Shown piece after piece: positions 9,130-22,757 of a stretch of DNA of 64,000 bases. Position 1 is the stretch's first letter; the number at the start of each line of letters is the position of its first letter. The DNA comes from Lagopus muta (Eukaryota; Chordata; Aves; Galliformes; Phasianidae). The translations under genes were made by a program, and so were the position numbers. The stretch spans positions 4,197,505-4,261,504 of the forward strand of contig NC_064434.1 of the NCBI RefSeq assembly GCF_023343835.1. The letters run 5' to 3'. The notes under the pieces are model-generated. The model was not told the origin of the DNA and made no database searches. It was given only the letters and a program-made list of their open reading frames with translations.

Positions 9130-11189
9130 ACACTTCTTTTTTCCCCCCTTGGATCTATGCCTCTTTCATCCCACAGATGGATTTGGATGCATCCACTCAA
9201 TTTGAACATTTTACTGAGCCTGCCAGGTCCCTCCCCGGTGATTGCACAGATTTGGGCAAGTCTGATCAGTTATTTAAGGTGGGATTTACTTCCCAGACAT
9301 GCCCAGCTATCTCCACTGTGAGATCCCAGAGTAGCAGTGCTCCCAACTTGAACACCCCAGCAGAGGCATCATTCAGGTGGCTAAGTGTAGATCACAGCAT
9401 CTTGGTAATGACTGGATGATAGATTTACTCACTCTTCACCTATAGCCCAGATCTGGGACTTATTTTCTGTTTAGTCTTTCCGCTCTGCTGCAAAAGCAGA
9501 GGATTTAGATTTTCTTGATGTTTGTCTTGCTAATACTCTGGTGCTTCACAAGCTCAGCCAATTCCTTGGCCATCAGAGAGGCAAGATATCAGGGAGAGAA
9601 AGGAACTTCCCATCAGGCAGATGGATGGTGGATGCCCACTCAACCTCTACTCAGCAGCCTGGCTCCTACCTGCAGCAAGGGCACCAACCCAGCCCATCTG
9701 CACAGCAGCTGCTGCTCACAAATTAAGCATCTGGAAAACAAAAGACTTTCTGCCTGTGACTCCAGCAGGCTGATCTTCTTGCAACCCTGATAGACAGTCT
9801 GAACAGCAGAGGTGAAGAGATAACTGGTTCTGAGACCAACATGTGTCCATGTGAACACTGAGGAAGGATGTCCATGCCTGTCCAACATCCCTACCTCATT
9901 CACTTCATACCTTCTTGTGTTGCCAGTCAGCAAGACCAAGGGATCTCAGCAGTAGCATTTTCCTTCATTGCACGTCTGATCCATCTAATGGAGCAATCCT
10001 GAGATAGAATAGAAAGCTGAATCACAAAACACTGGCACCAGGAGGAGAAATGGATGTTGGGCAGGAGCTCTTAGTTCTGCACTCATTCAGTGCCCTGCAT
10101 GACAGAAACCCGCACATCTTTAACTTCCCAGAGAGTGGAGAAGTTGGCTTGTCTCTAGGTGCTGAGAAGAGGAGCAGGAATGGACAGGTCTTGCTGAAAG
10201 ATCAGCGGAGAACACAAACTGATTTGTCCCTCCAAGCCACACCACGTCAGTGCTCTGACGGCTTGGTTTTGTAAGACTGTGGGTGGATGGTTTTACAGAA
10301 AGGCCAAGAAATGCTGCTATCGGATAGGTGGCCTCCAAATTTCCAAGAACACGGCACATAATCACTTGGCATGTACAGACATAGCTTTCTGCTCTGTCCC
10401 TGTCTGGCTTGCTCAGTCAGATTTCAAGAGCTTATGCTGTGCTTTGAGTTAAGCACCCATTCCAGGGATGTGTTCCCAGCACTGCTTCGGTTCATTTGCA
10501 TGGACCAGAGGAGGTAAAGGGCCTTTATCTCTTGGCATTGTGGAGGGTTGATCTGAGATAATTGCACATAAGGACCTGGTGGTGCTGGGGTTCAGCAGGT
10601 CATTCTGTTACAGGTTGATCACCCTGTGACATGCCAGGATCTCTATGTCCCTTTGGTATCCCAAACTCAGGTGGATACATGCTAACCCATTTCTGACTTT
10701 CCAACGGCCAGAATTTTCAGTGCAGTCCCACATCCCTGACTAGAGCATGCTTAGATCTTCCTTGGGATTAACAAGTCCATTGTGAACCCTTGATACCTGG
10801 GCTTCCAAGTAAACCCAGCTGTCCTTCCAGGAGCCTTCCTCATGGAAGCTGTTGCCATTCCCTGCCTTGGTGATGAATCCTAAAACAGGCCCAGAGCCAA
10901 AAATGCCTCTCCCATCAGCACACTTGAAAAGGCATAGAGCAGGTCTATATTTCTACACTGAGGAATCTAGAGATGCATTGAAAGAGGTGGCTTCTGGAGT
11001 CTCAGCTCCAGGATGTCAAAGACAGTCTGGATATCAACCTGGAAGATCTCATGGATGGTGTCTACCTTGATGCTGTTTATGTCTTTCATAAGGGCCTCCT
11101 TATGAAATGGAGGAATGTTGGGACTTCACCTTTCAAAGTTGCTTCTTGCTGGCAAACAAGCTCAGGAGAGGGTTATTTTTTCTAGTAAT

Positions 11190-11545
11190 TGTATGAGGAA
11201 AGGTTGAGAGCTGGGTTTGTTCAGGTTGGAGAAGACAAGGATCATGGAAGATCTTATTACTGCTTTCATTTACCTAATGGGAGGCTGTAGAGCAGACAGT
11301 CTCTTGTGAGACCTGTGCAGAAAATGGATAAATTCAAAGGATGCAAGTTGCAGCAGTGAAGCTCTGAAAGTAGTTCAGCATGAGGATGAGGTCCAGGACA
11401 TCCATGGGATGTCTATTCTTGGAGGTATTCAAATCTCAGTTTACTGAGTTCTTGAATAACCTGTTCTAATTGGCCTTGCTTTGAGCAGGGGCACAGACTA
11501 GAAATCTGCTCTTGGTCCCTTCCAACTTGAATAATCCTGTGTTTC
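11190..11545 (+). mobile_element. CR1 LINE fragment, sense orientation
   Basis: The sequence starts with GAGGAAAGGTTGAGAGCTGG and GTTTGTTCAGGTTGGAGAAG, the region coding for the RT C-terminus. It runs to the 3' tail GGTCCCTTCCAACTTGAATAATCC, as in CR1 elements. It is frameshifted and old, and coding is lost. Confidence 0.75.
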
Positions 11546-11621
11546 TCTCCTGCAAATCTTGGAACTCCTTCCTCTTCTAGAACATGGAACTCGCCCAGAT
11601 ACAGCCTAGTTCAGAGGTTCT

Positions 11622-11665
11622 TCACAGAATCTTTGAGGTTGGGAAAGATATCTGGAGATCCCATA
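11622..11665 (-). mobile_element. CR1 3'-tail fragment
   Basis: CACAGAATCTTTGAGGTTGG followed by GAAAGATATCTGGAGATCC is a diverged reverse-complement CR1 tail. Confidence 0.5.
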
Positions 11666-12288
11666 TGGGATAGGACAGAATCTATGACAGATCTTTTCCA
11701 GGTTGAAGGCCTAGCTTTGAGGCAGAAGGAGATGGGACGTGGTAGAATAATTATTGTGAGGTCAAATGGCCCTCTCTGAACCACCATTACATTACAGAGC
11801 AGCCTTTCTCTTGCATAGACCCTCCACTAGCAGCATCTCTACCAGCAACCAAACTATGCCCTTCTATGGCTAGCAGGTAGCTGGGAGCCAAGGTCCTGTG
11901 GAGAACCCCTGGAGGTGTCCCTTCACCACCCATCTCTTGCAGGGCTCCCCATATCAGGGCTCCTGCCCATTCAGTGGAAGGAGGAGAAGGAAGCCCACAA
12001 CCCAGACCACCACCAAAATACCTCCACAGCCTGCCCTCCATCCCCACCCTCCCCAAAAAGTCAAGATGACCAACATTAAGGTTTTTTTTCAGTGCTTAGG
12101 ACTGGTTTTCAGTGGACTTTCTGTAATTAAATGACCCACTAGAGCTTCCTGGTTATTCTTCCCTGCTTCCTGAGTTCAAAAGGTGATTTAGGATGACATG
12201 CTCTGCTCTACATGAACTTGCCAGCTATTGCCAGCAGCATGACGAGACTCCCCTTCATTGTACATTAATTTCACTAGGCATACGGCCC

Positions 12289-12299
12289 AACAATCAAAG
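12289..12299 (+). promoter_or_regulatory. overlapping SOX (AACAAT) and TCF/LEF (ATCAAAG) motifs
   Basis: AACAATCAAAG joins a SOX consensus and a TCF/LEF consensus sharing two bases, in an AT-rich patch with TTTAATTAAA nearby. Motif evidence only. Confidence 0.2.
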
Positions 12300-12416
12300 T
12301 ACCTCATTAAAGTTTAATTAAATTTCCCAAGTGATTTGCTCCCGGGCTGAAAACCTGTAATGCAAGTTGAAGCAGGTCTGCATGTGTATGTGTGTATGTA
12401 TGGTTTTAGGAGTGTC

Positions 12417-12433
12417 TTTTTTTTTTTTTTTTT
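12417..12433 (+). repeat. poly-T tract
   Basis: A run of 17 T. It is a simple repeat with no attached element that I can identify. Confidence 0.8.
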
Positions 12434-15400
12434 ATTTACACTGGTGATTTTTTCTCCAAAGTCTCATCAACTCTTCATTGGTGTGCTATGGAATAAAACC
12501 AGCAGTGGGAATCCAATCCAAATTGTATGAAGACAAGCCAGATCTTACAAACGTTCTGCTCCCATGGCTCCAAGAATGTTCTCCTCCTGTAAGAACAACA
12601 GGATTTTGCACAACAGTGACTTCGTGATACAGAGGGGAGAATTGGACCAAGAATTGGAATAATCACCCTTAGATAAATCAATTCCTTCTGTCAAAGTTTG
12701 GCAAAAGCCAACAAACAAATAAGCAGGAAAGAGGATAGAGGAAATTCAAACTCAACAACTTTGGATGGCAAACAAAAACAGATTTCTGTACAACAAAGAC
12801 AGGTCTGACTGTATATCCAAGGCAAGTCTCATATCTCATCCTCCTCCTCAGTCTCACAGGTGAAAAATGAGATGGTCAAAAGATCAGAAAGTGAATTTGT
12901 TGGTCTCCAACCTCTTAGCCCGCTCCAAGCTCTGTGCCACTAACATCTTTTAGTATATGGGGTTTTTACCTTTCTGACTACTTTCCTTTTTTTTTGTACA
13001 CTTAATGATGATATCCTTCTCCGTCCTCAGTGTCCTTCACAGAAGCAGCAAGGTGCTGTATTTTTGGGTATCATTGTCCCATAGGGTAGTAATGAGCTGA
13101 TTCAACACTTACATACATGTGGGAGCAGAAATGGGGACATAAGGACCCCCAGGCTGACATAGCTTCTCTGCCATTGCTCTTTCATGGCACAGCATGACTT
13201 GATAGAGGTGGAAATATCGGAAGCACGTGTTGAGAAAGTGATTGTATGTGATGTTCATCTCGAGCAGCTTCAGCCTTGGCTCATAGATTGCAACTTCTTC
13301 CCAAAAGATTTGAAGAACGTGGGAGATTTTAGACTTGGAAAGAGACTATAATGGCCCCAGAGGTATGAATTCAGCCAGTGAAAAGAGACAGGCACTCCTC
13401 AGTGTGAACCTCCTGCTTTGACATCTTACTAACTCTCCAGAAATGGTTGGCTTTCCATGAACTACAAACGGTGACCTCTCAGCTAAAATAGCTATTTAGG
13501 ATCTTTAACTGTGTGCTCAAAAGTGAGTGAACACAAGCCCACATAAGCCTGCAAGATTCCTGCAGCAATCAGCATGCACTATTTTGGTACTTCCCTTTTA
13601 GTTGCTCAAATCAGGACCAGTGATAGCAGATTATTCAGGACCTTGATGAGTTGAGCTGCTGTTCAGTTGGAAAAAATAACTTAACCTCCTCTTTCCCTTT
13701 ATTATAATTATTTTGTTTCCCACATTTTTTACCTGAACAGGAGAGAGGATGAGAGGCTGCTGTTTCCAAAGAACTGTTTAACCAGATCTTGCTCAAGAAT
13801 CCTCCAAGGTAACCTAGTAAGCTCTGCCTAGAGGATTTTGACAATAAAGAGGTCAAGCAAGCATTTTGATGAGACAACATTCATCAAAGGACAATACCTT
13901 CCTGGCATTTTCTTCTGTGGTTCAAAGATGCAGTTGTCACTAACCTCAGGGAAAGAAAACCACTCTGATGAATGAACTAATTGCTTTCAGAGAGACTAAC
14001 CTGTCGCAGGGCCCATACCCTGCCTAGATGGTCTTGGTGTGGTCTAGTCCCTAGAGCTAAAGTCTCTCCAGAACAAAGTGACTGTATAGAAACAACCAAT
14101 CAGGAATGGCCCTTAGGTTGTGCTAACTGCTGGTCCACAGCTGAGGATCACTTGGGGCTCTGCCAGCAGACTCAAGTGAAAGCCAAACAAATGCTTATGT
14201 TAACAACAGTGCAAATGCCTGAGCTCTGGTGAGCAATCCATATCAAGGGATATCCAGAAGGTCTCTGCTGTTTCCTGCAGGCTGGAAGTCAATCTCCCTT
14301 TTTAAATTCCCTATAGACAAAAGAAAGAACCGAGGAAGGACTTCTTCAGAGGACTACAGCAAAACAAGCACAAACATCATGGTTCCCTTCACAGTGATCA
14401 TGCACTGTAATGGAAAAGGGGGAAATTTTCATGTTTTTCTTTGAACTGGAGTGCATGGATAGCAAATAAAAGTAAATGCTGAAACACTTACTCATACCGA
14501 AAGAAGTATGAGCACAAAATCCAATCACCCCCTTGAAACTTCAAGTGAGGTGGGGATTTCCATGTATTGCATGTGTTTCCAGATCTAAAGATAAGAGTAC
14601 AGCTGGCCAAACATTTTCCATTGATGATTTCCTTGCAGAAAACTTCCTTCTGAAGAAAAATAGAGAGAACTTGTCGAAAATTCAAGGGTTGGCTTAGGTT
14701 CCCTCAAACAAACTTAAAGAATATTCATCTTACGCAACATTTCCTCTCTTCTTTCCTCTTTAATGAACCACATATATAAAGGAAAAGTAAAAGTGATAAC
14801 TGACCTGCCAGAGTGAAATTGGTTTTATTAAAGGAAATGGTGCATATATTTTTTTAAGTAATATTTTCATGGCAATACCCACTGTCTCACAGAGCATCCA
14901 TAGAAAATAGAAAATCTGATTTTTTTTCTCATGCATGACGCTTATTTCTTTTTTATTAATTGAAATTAAGGCCTTCTTTGTCAAGTTAGGTTTCATACTA
15001 CTGATGCATTTCTAACAGTTTGGAGGCTTATGCAGTTTTAGTAGATTAAAGACGACATAATGAAAAACCAAATGTCCAACCTTGAACTTTTCTTGTTTAA
15101 TAAACAATCTTAGTTCTTAAAAATAGATAAAACCATAAGTGTTACAGAAATGTTATTTTGCAGTCACGTAATTTATCCAAGTCTATTGTTCCTTACCCCG
15201 CTATATGCAAGTCTTTGATCAGTTTCAGTCCCACTGAGGGTGTGAAGGAGGTCCAAAAGTTCAGGTACTTTATTTATGTCCACAAACTTGGAAGTGTCAC
15301 TGAGTCTCAATGGAGACACCTAAAGGTAGGTGGGCTGTATCTCACCTCTAATGTCTATAACACAGGCACTGCCTTGAGAACTGAACTCTGTAGGTAACAG

Positions 15401-17557
15401 AGATAAAGGCATTACTGGGACATCTAACTCATCTATTTCATGAACTGTTTGAGATGAAATAATCCACCCCAACATCTCTGCTGGGACCATTTTCTAATAA
15501 TGGATAATGCTCTTACCACGTGCTGTGTAGAATGGGAAATATGTGAGAGTGGTGGGAGGAAATTCATGATAATAATAATATCCCAACTTTAAAACTCAAT
15601 GGTGTTTCAAGACACAGTATCACAGTAACAGAGGTGGGAAGATATGAGGTTTCCATCAGATGATCCCCTTCCAGTCAGCGAAGCAGTGACTTGGAGGCAA
15701 TATTATTCTTTCAGAAACGTGCCTTTTTGTTGAAGAAAATGTTATGAGAAACCTGAATGGAGAGAACAATTCAGATTGTTCAATTTCTTATTGCTGATTG
15801 CCAAATTACAAAATGTCCTCTACAAAATCACGGAATACTTCTAAAAATCAGGTGTGAGGGTTACATGGGTTTTTAAGTCTGAAGGGGAATGGAGAACTAT
15901 TTCTTAATCCTGCAATCTGAGAGATGTTAATGGCAGATGGCAATTACAAATGGCGTGAATCAGGACTCCACAATTACAGTCTTTCTTCTGCCATCAAATC
16001 ATTACACAGCCTCTTCCAAGCCCCTTACCCTCAGTGAGCTCTGGCTAACCTGTCTGCTGTACACAAATGGCAATTCCTCCCTGAAGGGAATTGGGAAGCT
16101 AAATTATCTAACATCCATTATTCTCTGCAAAATCCTAATGAACAGATGCTGCTGTTAATTTGCTCCAAGGTGACAGTAATGACTTGGAGAGCGATGGGTG
16201 TCTTCTGGGAGAAATGTCTGTAGCAATAGGTTGATTCCTGGGAGATGAGACTGTTGGAATGAAGATATTTGGTTGGTGAGGAAAATCCACTGCAACACAT
16301 GGCAAAAGCACAGTCAAGCCCACTGGGGAACTGATGCAAAGCAGTGTTGAATAAACTGATGTGGTTATTAAGTGCTCCATTCCCCTGATTCTTTTTGACG
16401 GAAAATATCCGAAAGGTCTTAATTACATGGGGATGTGAGAGCCTGATGCCAGGGATCTCACCTGGAGGCACATTTAGACTTTCTCCAAGCTTGATGTCCA
16501 AAAATGAGTCATGTCACAGGAGTGGTTTTACAGGAACAAGGCTAGGAATTCTCTAGTCCCGTCCTCTTCCTACCTAGACATGCAACTCCTTCAGGATCCA
16601 TGGGACAAATGGGAATGGGTTATCACTGTGTAAATTTTCCTAAGTACACAGTCAGACTTTGCAAATGTTGGTTCAAACACTGAAGTGGGGCCTACACCCT
16701 TTGTGCAATTATAAAAGAGAAACTGTAAAATAAATAGCGTATAACTTTGCACACCTTCCTCAACAGGACAACAAGGAAGAGACCAAATATGTGTTATCAA
16801 CATTGCAGTGACACTCAAGTGTCAGGAAGGCTGGGCTACAGCTTTTGTTCAGTGTGTGCAGTGCAGTAGAATCCTATTCACTATGCACTAGATCTGTAGC
16901 ACTGAGCACTGAACTTGGCACTGCATCCAGGGAAGTAAGAAGAAAAAAAAATTATAACCACTTCATATCATCATCATCATCACTGGTAATATTATTTCTG
17001 TGGAACTGGCATTCACAGCATTGGTGCAATGCACCTGAGTGACTGGAAGGGATGGAGCCAGGATCCACCCATTCCCAGACCTCATTTAAGGGTTGGCAGT
17101 GGGTGTCTTGCTGGAGATTCCTGGCTCTACATGTAGAGTCTTTCCTTTGTTTCTGAGTGCATGGCTGCTGCACTAGGGCTTTGCCACCCTGCTGTTATTG
17201 CTGTACTTTCTACCGCATTGTAGCTTTGCATGGTGGAAGACTGAGCATCAGTCATAGGATCACATATAATAACCAGGATGCTGTTTATCCTACCTTAATT
17301 TAGGCACTTGGAGGTTATATCTCCATTGATTATCTAAATAATATCAGGCCTGTTCTCTGGCCAAACTGCTGTGTTGAATCTTCAACCAAAACGTTAACCT
17401 CTTTATTAGGATGATGCTCATACACTGCCTTTGGAAATGTCCCCAGTCAGTACTAGCTCCCCAGGTATGCACAGGAATAGCCTGTGTCAGTGCCAGCTGG
17501 CCAATATAAAACCATGTTGTGGTCTATGTTAAGTATTTAACAGAGTAGACAGTAGAC

Positions 17558-17759
17558 AACCTAACCCTAACCCTAACCCTAACCCTAACCATGACCCTAA
17601 CCCTAATCCTAACCCTAATCCTAACCCTAACCCTAACCCTAACCCTAACCCTAACCCAAACCCTAACCCTAACCCTAACCCTAACCCTAACCATGACCCT
17701 AACCCTAACCCTAACCCTAACCCTAACCCTAACCATGACCCTAACCCTAACCCTAACCC
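17558..17759 (+). repeat. interstitial telomeric repeat array (CCCTAA)n
   Basis: About 33 tandem hexamers of CCCTAA (TTAGGG on the minus strand) lie in otherwise ordinary sequence. Three units share the same double change, CCATGA, at 17589, 17691 and 17733, spaced 102 and 42 bp apart, exact multiples of six. Two units are TCCTAA (17607 and 17619) and one is CCCAAA (17655). The array stays in register throughout. Repetitive Val-Arg and Leu-Thr open frames here come from the repeat and are not genes. Confidence 0.97.
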
Positions 17760-18949
17760 AGAGTGTTCTGAGACTCCCTAATTTGCTAGTAGAAGCACAG
17801 CCTAAAATTGAAGACCAAGATAATTTCCTTAGCTTTCCTCTAGCCAAAGGGGAAAGCTGAGAGGTGGCTAGGAAGCTTTTGACATCTATTTAAAAATAAG
17901 ACAACTTGTCCTTTATAGAAGTGCCCTTTGTTCATGCTCCATTATTCAGTATCTTCTCTATAAAGTATAAAGGAGAGTGAGAAAGGTGAAGTTGGCTTTA
18001 GCTGCTCTTTTTTGTGTGACTAAGCTTGGGAAGATAAATCCTAACCCCACAGGAGGAGCCTGAAGCAGCTTAGACAACAGCACCCAGTTTTCTTGATTCA
18101 CCGCCGGTGTTTTACTGCCTACGTAAGCAGTTATCACTGAACTGCCAGAGGACTTCAGCCAGTGTGCAACAATACTCAGTATCAACATCCTTCACCCCAA
18201 GCCCATTACAGACAGGGCTAGGAGGCCAAAATGCAGAGTTAACATGTTAAGATATGGACACAGACTTAATCATGTTTGGATATGGACTCATTTCAACCAC
18301 ATGCTGGTTTCATTGAGTGCTACCCCCTAAGGTTCAGCGTAACTACTTCTCATTTGCTTCCCTGTAAGCTCTGGCCCACCAGCTGTAGCTTCCCCCACTC
18401 TTTTCTTGCACCCCCTTAGCACCTAATCACACCCACCTCAATGTGAGGTAGCTCCATGAAAGCACAAGGAGTTGCTCTCAATTCACAGCAGCATCATGCA
18501 ACATGAAATGAGGTGCTATGATTTCCTCCCTGAGGCCTGCAGACAAGAAACAGGCAGAGGGGACACCAAAGTTCAGCTGCATGAGGAAGTTATTTGCAGC
18601 ACCAAGAACTCGTAACATCCCAGTGTTGAAGGACAGCTGTAGCGGAAAGAGACCTCAAGCTTATGCTGAAAGTCCAGAGCTCTAAGCTCTAACCTCCCTG
18701 AGGTTACTTAGTGATTAGGCAATATGAGATGTGGCCTCACAACCTGCTGGTAGATGCCTGCAAGGGATCTGAGCTCTCCTATGTTGCAAAAGGAGCTGAG
18801 AAGTTAAAGCACATCCTATGGGTCTCCTAAAGTATGAATTCTGCTCTCTGTGATGCACGTTCCATTTGTTGGGGCATAAAGAAATGGCTTTTAATACATT
18901 TTAATGTATTTCTAATACAATCTCTTGCAAGGAATTCAGAAAAACTTCT

Positions 18950-19143
18950 CAGAAAGAATGGTCAGGTGCTGGATATGGGCTGCCCAGGGAGGGAGTGGGG
19001 GTCAGCATCCCTGGAGGTGTTCAAGAAACATTTAGATGTTGTATTAGAGGATATGGTTTAGTAAGGAAGTATTGACAGTAGCTGGACGGTTGGACTGGAT
19101 GATCTCGGAGGTCTTTTCTGACCTTTCTAGTTCTATGATTCTA
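18950..19143 (+). mobile_element. CR1 3'-end fragment
   Basis: It contains GGTCAGGTGCTGGATATGGG, CCTGGAGGTGTTCAAGAAAC and GGACGGTTGGACTGGATGAT, then ends in TTCTATGATTCTA, the CR1 3' octamer repeat. Confidence 0.85.
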
Positions 19144-20423
19144 AGCCTGATATCTTTATCAGGCATCAGTTGTAACATAATACAGAATGGGCTGGTTAGG
19201 AGACTTGCCCCATGCAAAGCAATAGCAAAGGGAAGCTCTGGAGTAGATGGGAAATTGTTGGATGCCTTGGAGGAACAAGGCTGAAACCATGCTGGAGGAT
19301 GGATGGGAATTGGCAATTTGTACTCAAATTAGGAACATATCTCCCAAAATTGAGTCAGAGCTGGGTGGAGGTAACCAGTGTCAATGTTCTCATTTCAGCA
19401 ATGGGTCAAAAGGAAGGAGAGGAAAGGGTGGCTGTAGGAATCACCTCTGGGAAAGTGGACTCTCTTCTGAGGGATGTGTCTCAGACTGGGATGCATTTCT
19501 GGCTATATCTGCGCTATAAAATGAAAATGCAATGGCACCATTGGTTTCACCTTCAGCCAGTGGTCACCAAAATACACCAGTCTCCAAAATACAGTGGCCT
19601 CACCCAAGCCATTTCTTGGGAATGATCCCTGCTCTGTGTTGGCTCGTGACCTGCACCAGAGGTGTGTTAAATGGCTCACACCAAAAATCATGCCCAGGAT
19701 TTTGGCCACCTTCTAACATTGAGAAGAGCACTCATTTCAGGAGGTCTGCGTAGGTTCCCCCTTACTGGCAATCAAAGCACTCTTTCCCTTCCTATGCTCA
19801 AAGTTCTCCACCATTCCACCATTTCTCCAACAAGAACATTCCACTTGTGGGTAATATCTGGGCCTATTTCTCCATCCCTAGACTTCTGCTCTCAAGCCAG
19901 GTGGCCTCCATGAGCTTCTGTAGGTCTTGGACAGCCTCTTTCTTGCTCTGTGTTGTGACCATAAATAACACAGGCCTCCATGCTTACCTGTGTTAAGTAC
20001 CTTAGAGCCCCTCCACCACCAATGATCCATTGCTTTTTGCCATCTCAGTTTGCTGCTACCAAAGTTAGTATAAGGCACGAAGATGAGCTCAGTCTGCCCC
20101 TGACTTTACACCTTCACTTCTTCCTTCCAACACTTGGATGAAGTAAAATTTATTTTTATTCCCCTCTGCACTTCTTCTCTCCAAAAAAAAAAAGTGAACT
20201 ATGAAAGTATGCTGGCTCTTTCTCAGGATTTCAGTCCGTCATTGGTATCCAATGCATTATTCAGTGAGCTGACTATAAGTAAATCAGCATAGATCCCTCC
20301 CCTTGAAAGCTTAGAAAATCTGCAACTTTGTCATAATGCCCTATGGCCCTTCCCAACCTAGCTGACTGCAAAGAGAAATTTAATTGCTTACTGTTTAATT
20401 CAAATTTAATTAAAAAACAAACA

Positions 20424-20441
20424 AACACACACACACACACA
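20424..20441 (+). repeat. short (AC)n microsatellite
   Basis: About nine AC dinucleotides, preceded by an AAAC run. Confidence 0.8.
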
Positions 20442-21186
20442 AAAATGTCATTAGTTGTTTTTTATTTCAAAGTGAGTGCTTGAAAAGTGGTGCTCTGCTC
20501 CCATACAGTGTTGGGGTGGTAATGAATGGATGTGTTTTTGTAAAGAAGAAAGTGAAGATTGTAAGGTCTGTGGGTTAAGAAGCATGGGAGGATTGAAGGA
20601 GATGTTCCATAACTGAGGCTGTATTTTTTTACAGAACGAATAAGGAATTAATTATAGTAAAACTCACCCTCTTGTTAGGAAGGTCAGCAAGAAACAAATC
20701 ATAAAACCTTGGCTAAATTCTGCCTAGACATAGCAATCCATTAGCAACTGTATGGGAAAGTTCAGCTACGTTTCTGGTTGTGCTTTCCTTTTCCTCCTTC
20801 CTTTCCCTCAAAATCCACCCTGCAGCAATTTCGTCAGGCTGAGATCTGATCCTCTATCGAATGTGCTGAATGGATTATCTGCAGTGGAAACAAGTTGCCT
20901 GTGAGATTAATTTCACCTCTGAAATCAACATTATGCAAACACGACCCACCCTAATTTGTGTGAACAGGCTACTCATTATCTTAAGAGTAAACATCTCTGT
21001 AAGAACCAGAATACCTAATATCTCTGGTTTCCCTGTGCAGGGTCTAATCCAGGGCAGATAACCACACTCCCTCCACACTTGGTTCTGCACCTTTGATATG
21101 GAGTTTAGGGCCTGGAGGGGTTACATCTTAGTTTTATTTCATAGGTACTCTCAAAATCACAGTGAAAAAGAGAACAGATTCACTGC

Positions 21187-21250
21187 ATAGAATCATTAAG
21201 ATTGGAAGAGACCACTAAGATCATCTCGCAGGTGCACCAAACCCTGCTAT
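21187..21250 (-). mobile_element. CR1 3'-tail fragment
   Basis: CATAGAATCATTAAGATTGG then AAGAGACCACTAAGATCATC is the reverse complement of a CR1 tail. Confidence 0.8.
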
Positions 21251-22193
21251 CTCTCTTTGTCCGTTGGTGGACATGGACAACCTCCAAAAGATGAGTGAGG
21301 TGGGAAGCCAACCCATGCAAGACAACAGGTGCCCAGAGATACTGCCATTCCCTGTTCTCTTTCCATCCAGTGCAGCTGTCAGTTGGATGGAAGAACTCCT
21401 GCTGAGTTCTTCATGAAGTTTTGCTTCTGGTTTTTCTTATCACTTGTAATTTTCAGCGGGGCCACGAGGAGAAAAGGATCCAGCATCCCTAGCTCTCTCC
21501 TAGCTTAGCTTGGGTCTGATTCCTGCCTCATGTGCATCTGTTCATATAAGAACTTAAAAATGCCAAGGAGATGGAAGGGAAAGCATCTCAAGAGGAGAAA
21601 AAGCCTTACTGTACCTTCTGGAGCGTGATAGGGAGGACTGATTCCCCTTTATATGGAAGTGTCTGGGACTTTGTGAGATGCATCCAGAATACTTTATCTA
21701 GATTTGGACTTTTCTGTTTCAGGTTTTTCATGGAAAAAGAGACTGACAAACTGGAGAGAATGAGGCAGAGATCATGCAGATGGTTAGAGGGCTAAAGACA
21801 GAACGTACAAGTAGAGTCTGAGGGAAATAGATGTGTTCTGCCCCTAAAGGTCACTGCAGAGATCCTCTGCTGATGCAGCTTTGTACAAGTGCAGCGTGCA
21901 TGCTCTCGTTCACCACTGGTAAAAATGCAGAGCTAATGGTGACAGCTATGTTGAAACACAGCCTTTTGTAGCTGAGAATTTGCTCCATCAAACAGTGTTA
22001 CTCTTTGTAGCGGTTGCAGTTTCCATGGAAATAAATAGGAGGAGTTACTTTTGGAGTGACCTATGCATATGTGACCCAAGACAATTCCTCTTCACTCAGT
22101 GAGGCCTGGGCAAGCCAGAAGGTTGGGCAGCCATTCTCCCTAGTGGGAGGTGACTGCCCAGCACTGCTCAGAGTTGTGCTGAGTGCTCGTGGA

Positions 22194-22270
22194 ATGATAG
22201 AATCACAAGGTTGGAAAGGACCTACAAGATCATCTAGTCCAACCATCCTCCCATTACCATTGCTACGAAG
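22194..22270 (-). mobile_element. CR1 3'-tail fragment
   Basis: GATAGAATCACAAGGTTGGA, AAGGACCTACAAGATCATCT and AGTCCAACCATCC form a clear reverse-complement CR1 tail. Confidence 0.85.
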
Positions 22271-22757
22271 CAATGGGAGGCACCCAGTGGTGTGAAGCAA
22301 TTCTGTTAACTCATAAGCAATCAAGGAAAATATTCACCCTAATTTACTTCTTGGCAGCAAGAAGGAATGAGAAAGAAACAAGCTGCACGATGATATTTAT
22401 AAATGGCCATAACAATGCAGATACTTCAAAGTACCCAGGTGGTTTTTACTTTCTGTGCAACCTGTAAAACAATGCAAACTGAGACTCTTACAGGGCAAAG
22501 CCCTGAGGATACCAATACATTCATGCCTAACAAAGCCACAGCTGTCAGAGACAGCATAATAAAAAGATACTACAAAGCCTGTAAACCAAACAGTGGCCTA
22601 TTCTGTGACCTTTGGTAGTCCTGATGAGTTTTGGCCATGTTGGCAGTAGCAAATTCAGCCTGCGAAGTGGTTTTGTGTTAACTCCTGAACCGTGCCTGGA
22701 AGATTCTTGGGAGAGTGGAGCGTGATGCCATGGAGTTGACTTTATTTATAGAAGTGT

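Larger units (their letters stand above)
8742..17557. other. intergenic region, no gene recognised
   Basis: Open frames are short and unrelated to families I know. The region includes the inverted repeat at 9071-9129, old CR1 pieces at 11190-11665 and an AT-rich patch near 12250-12350 with homeodomain, SOX and TCF-like motifs. Nothing else is supportable. Confidence 0.6.

Noticed and set aside
16118..16501. 127-codon minus-strand frame considered as a C8orf74 exon
   Set aside because: It has no recognisable similarity to that protein and no convincing splice sites.
17524..17860. Repetitive Val-Arg and Leu-Thr frames of about 90-107 codons
   Set aside because: They are translations of the telomeric hexamer array.
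22030..22044. RFX X-box-like palindrome GTTTCCATGGAAAT
   Set aside because: It deviates from the X-box consensus at key positions and is 24 kb from the RP1L1 exon; it is probably a chance palindrome.
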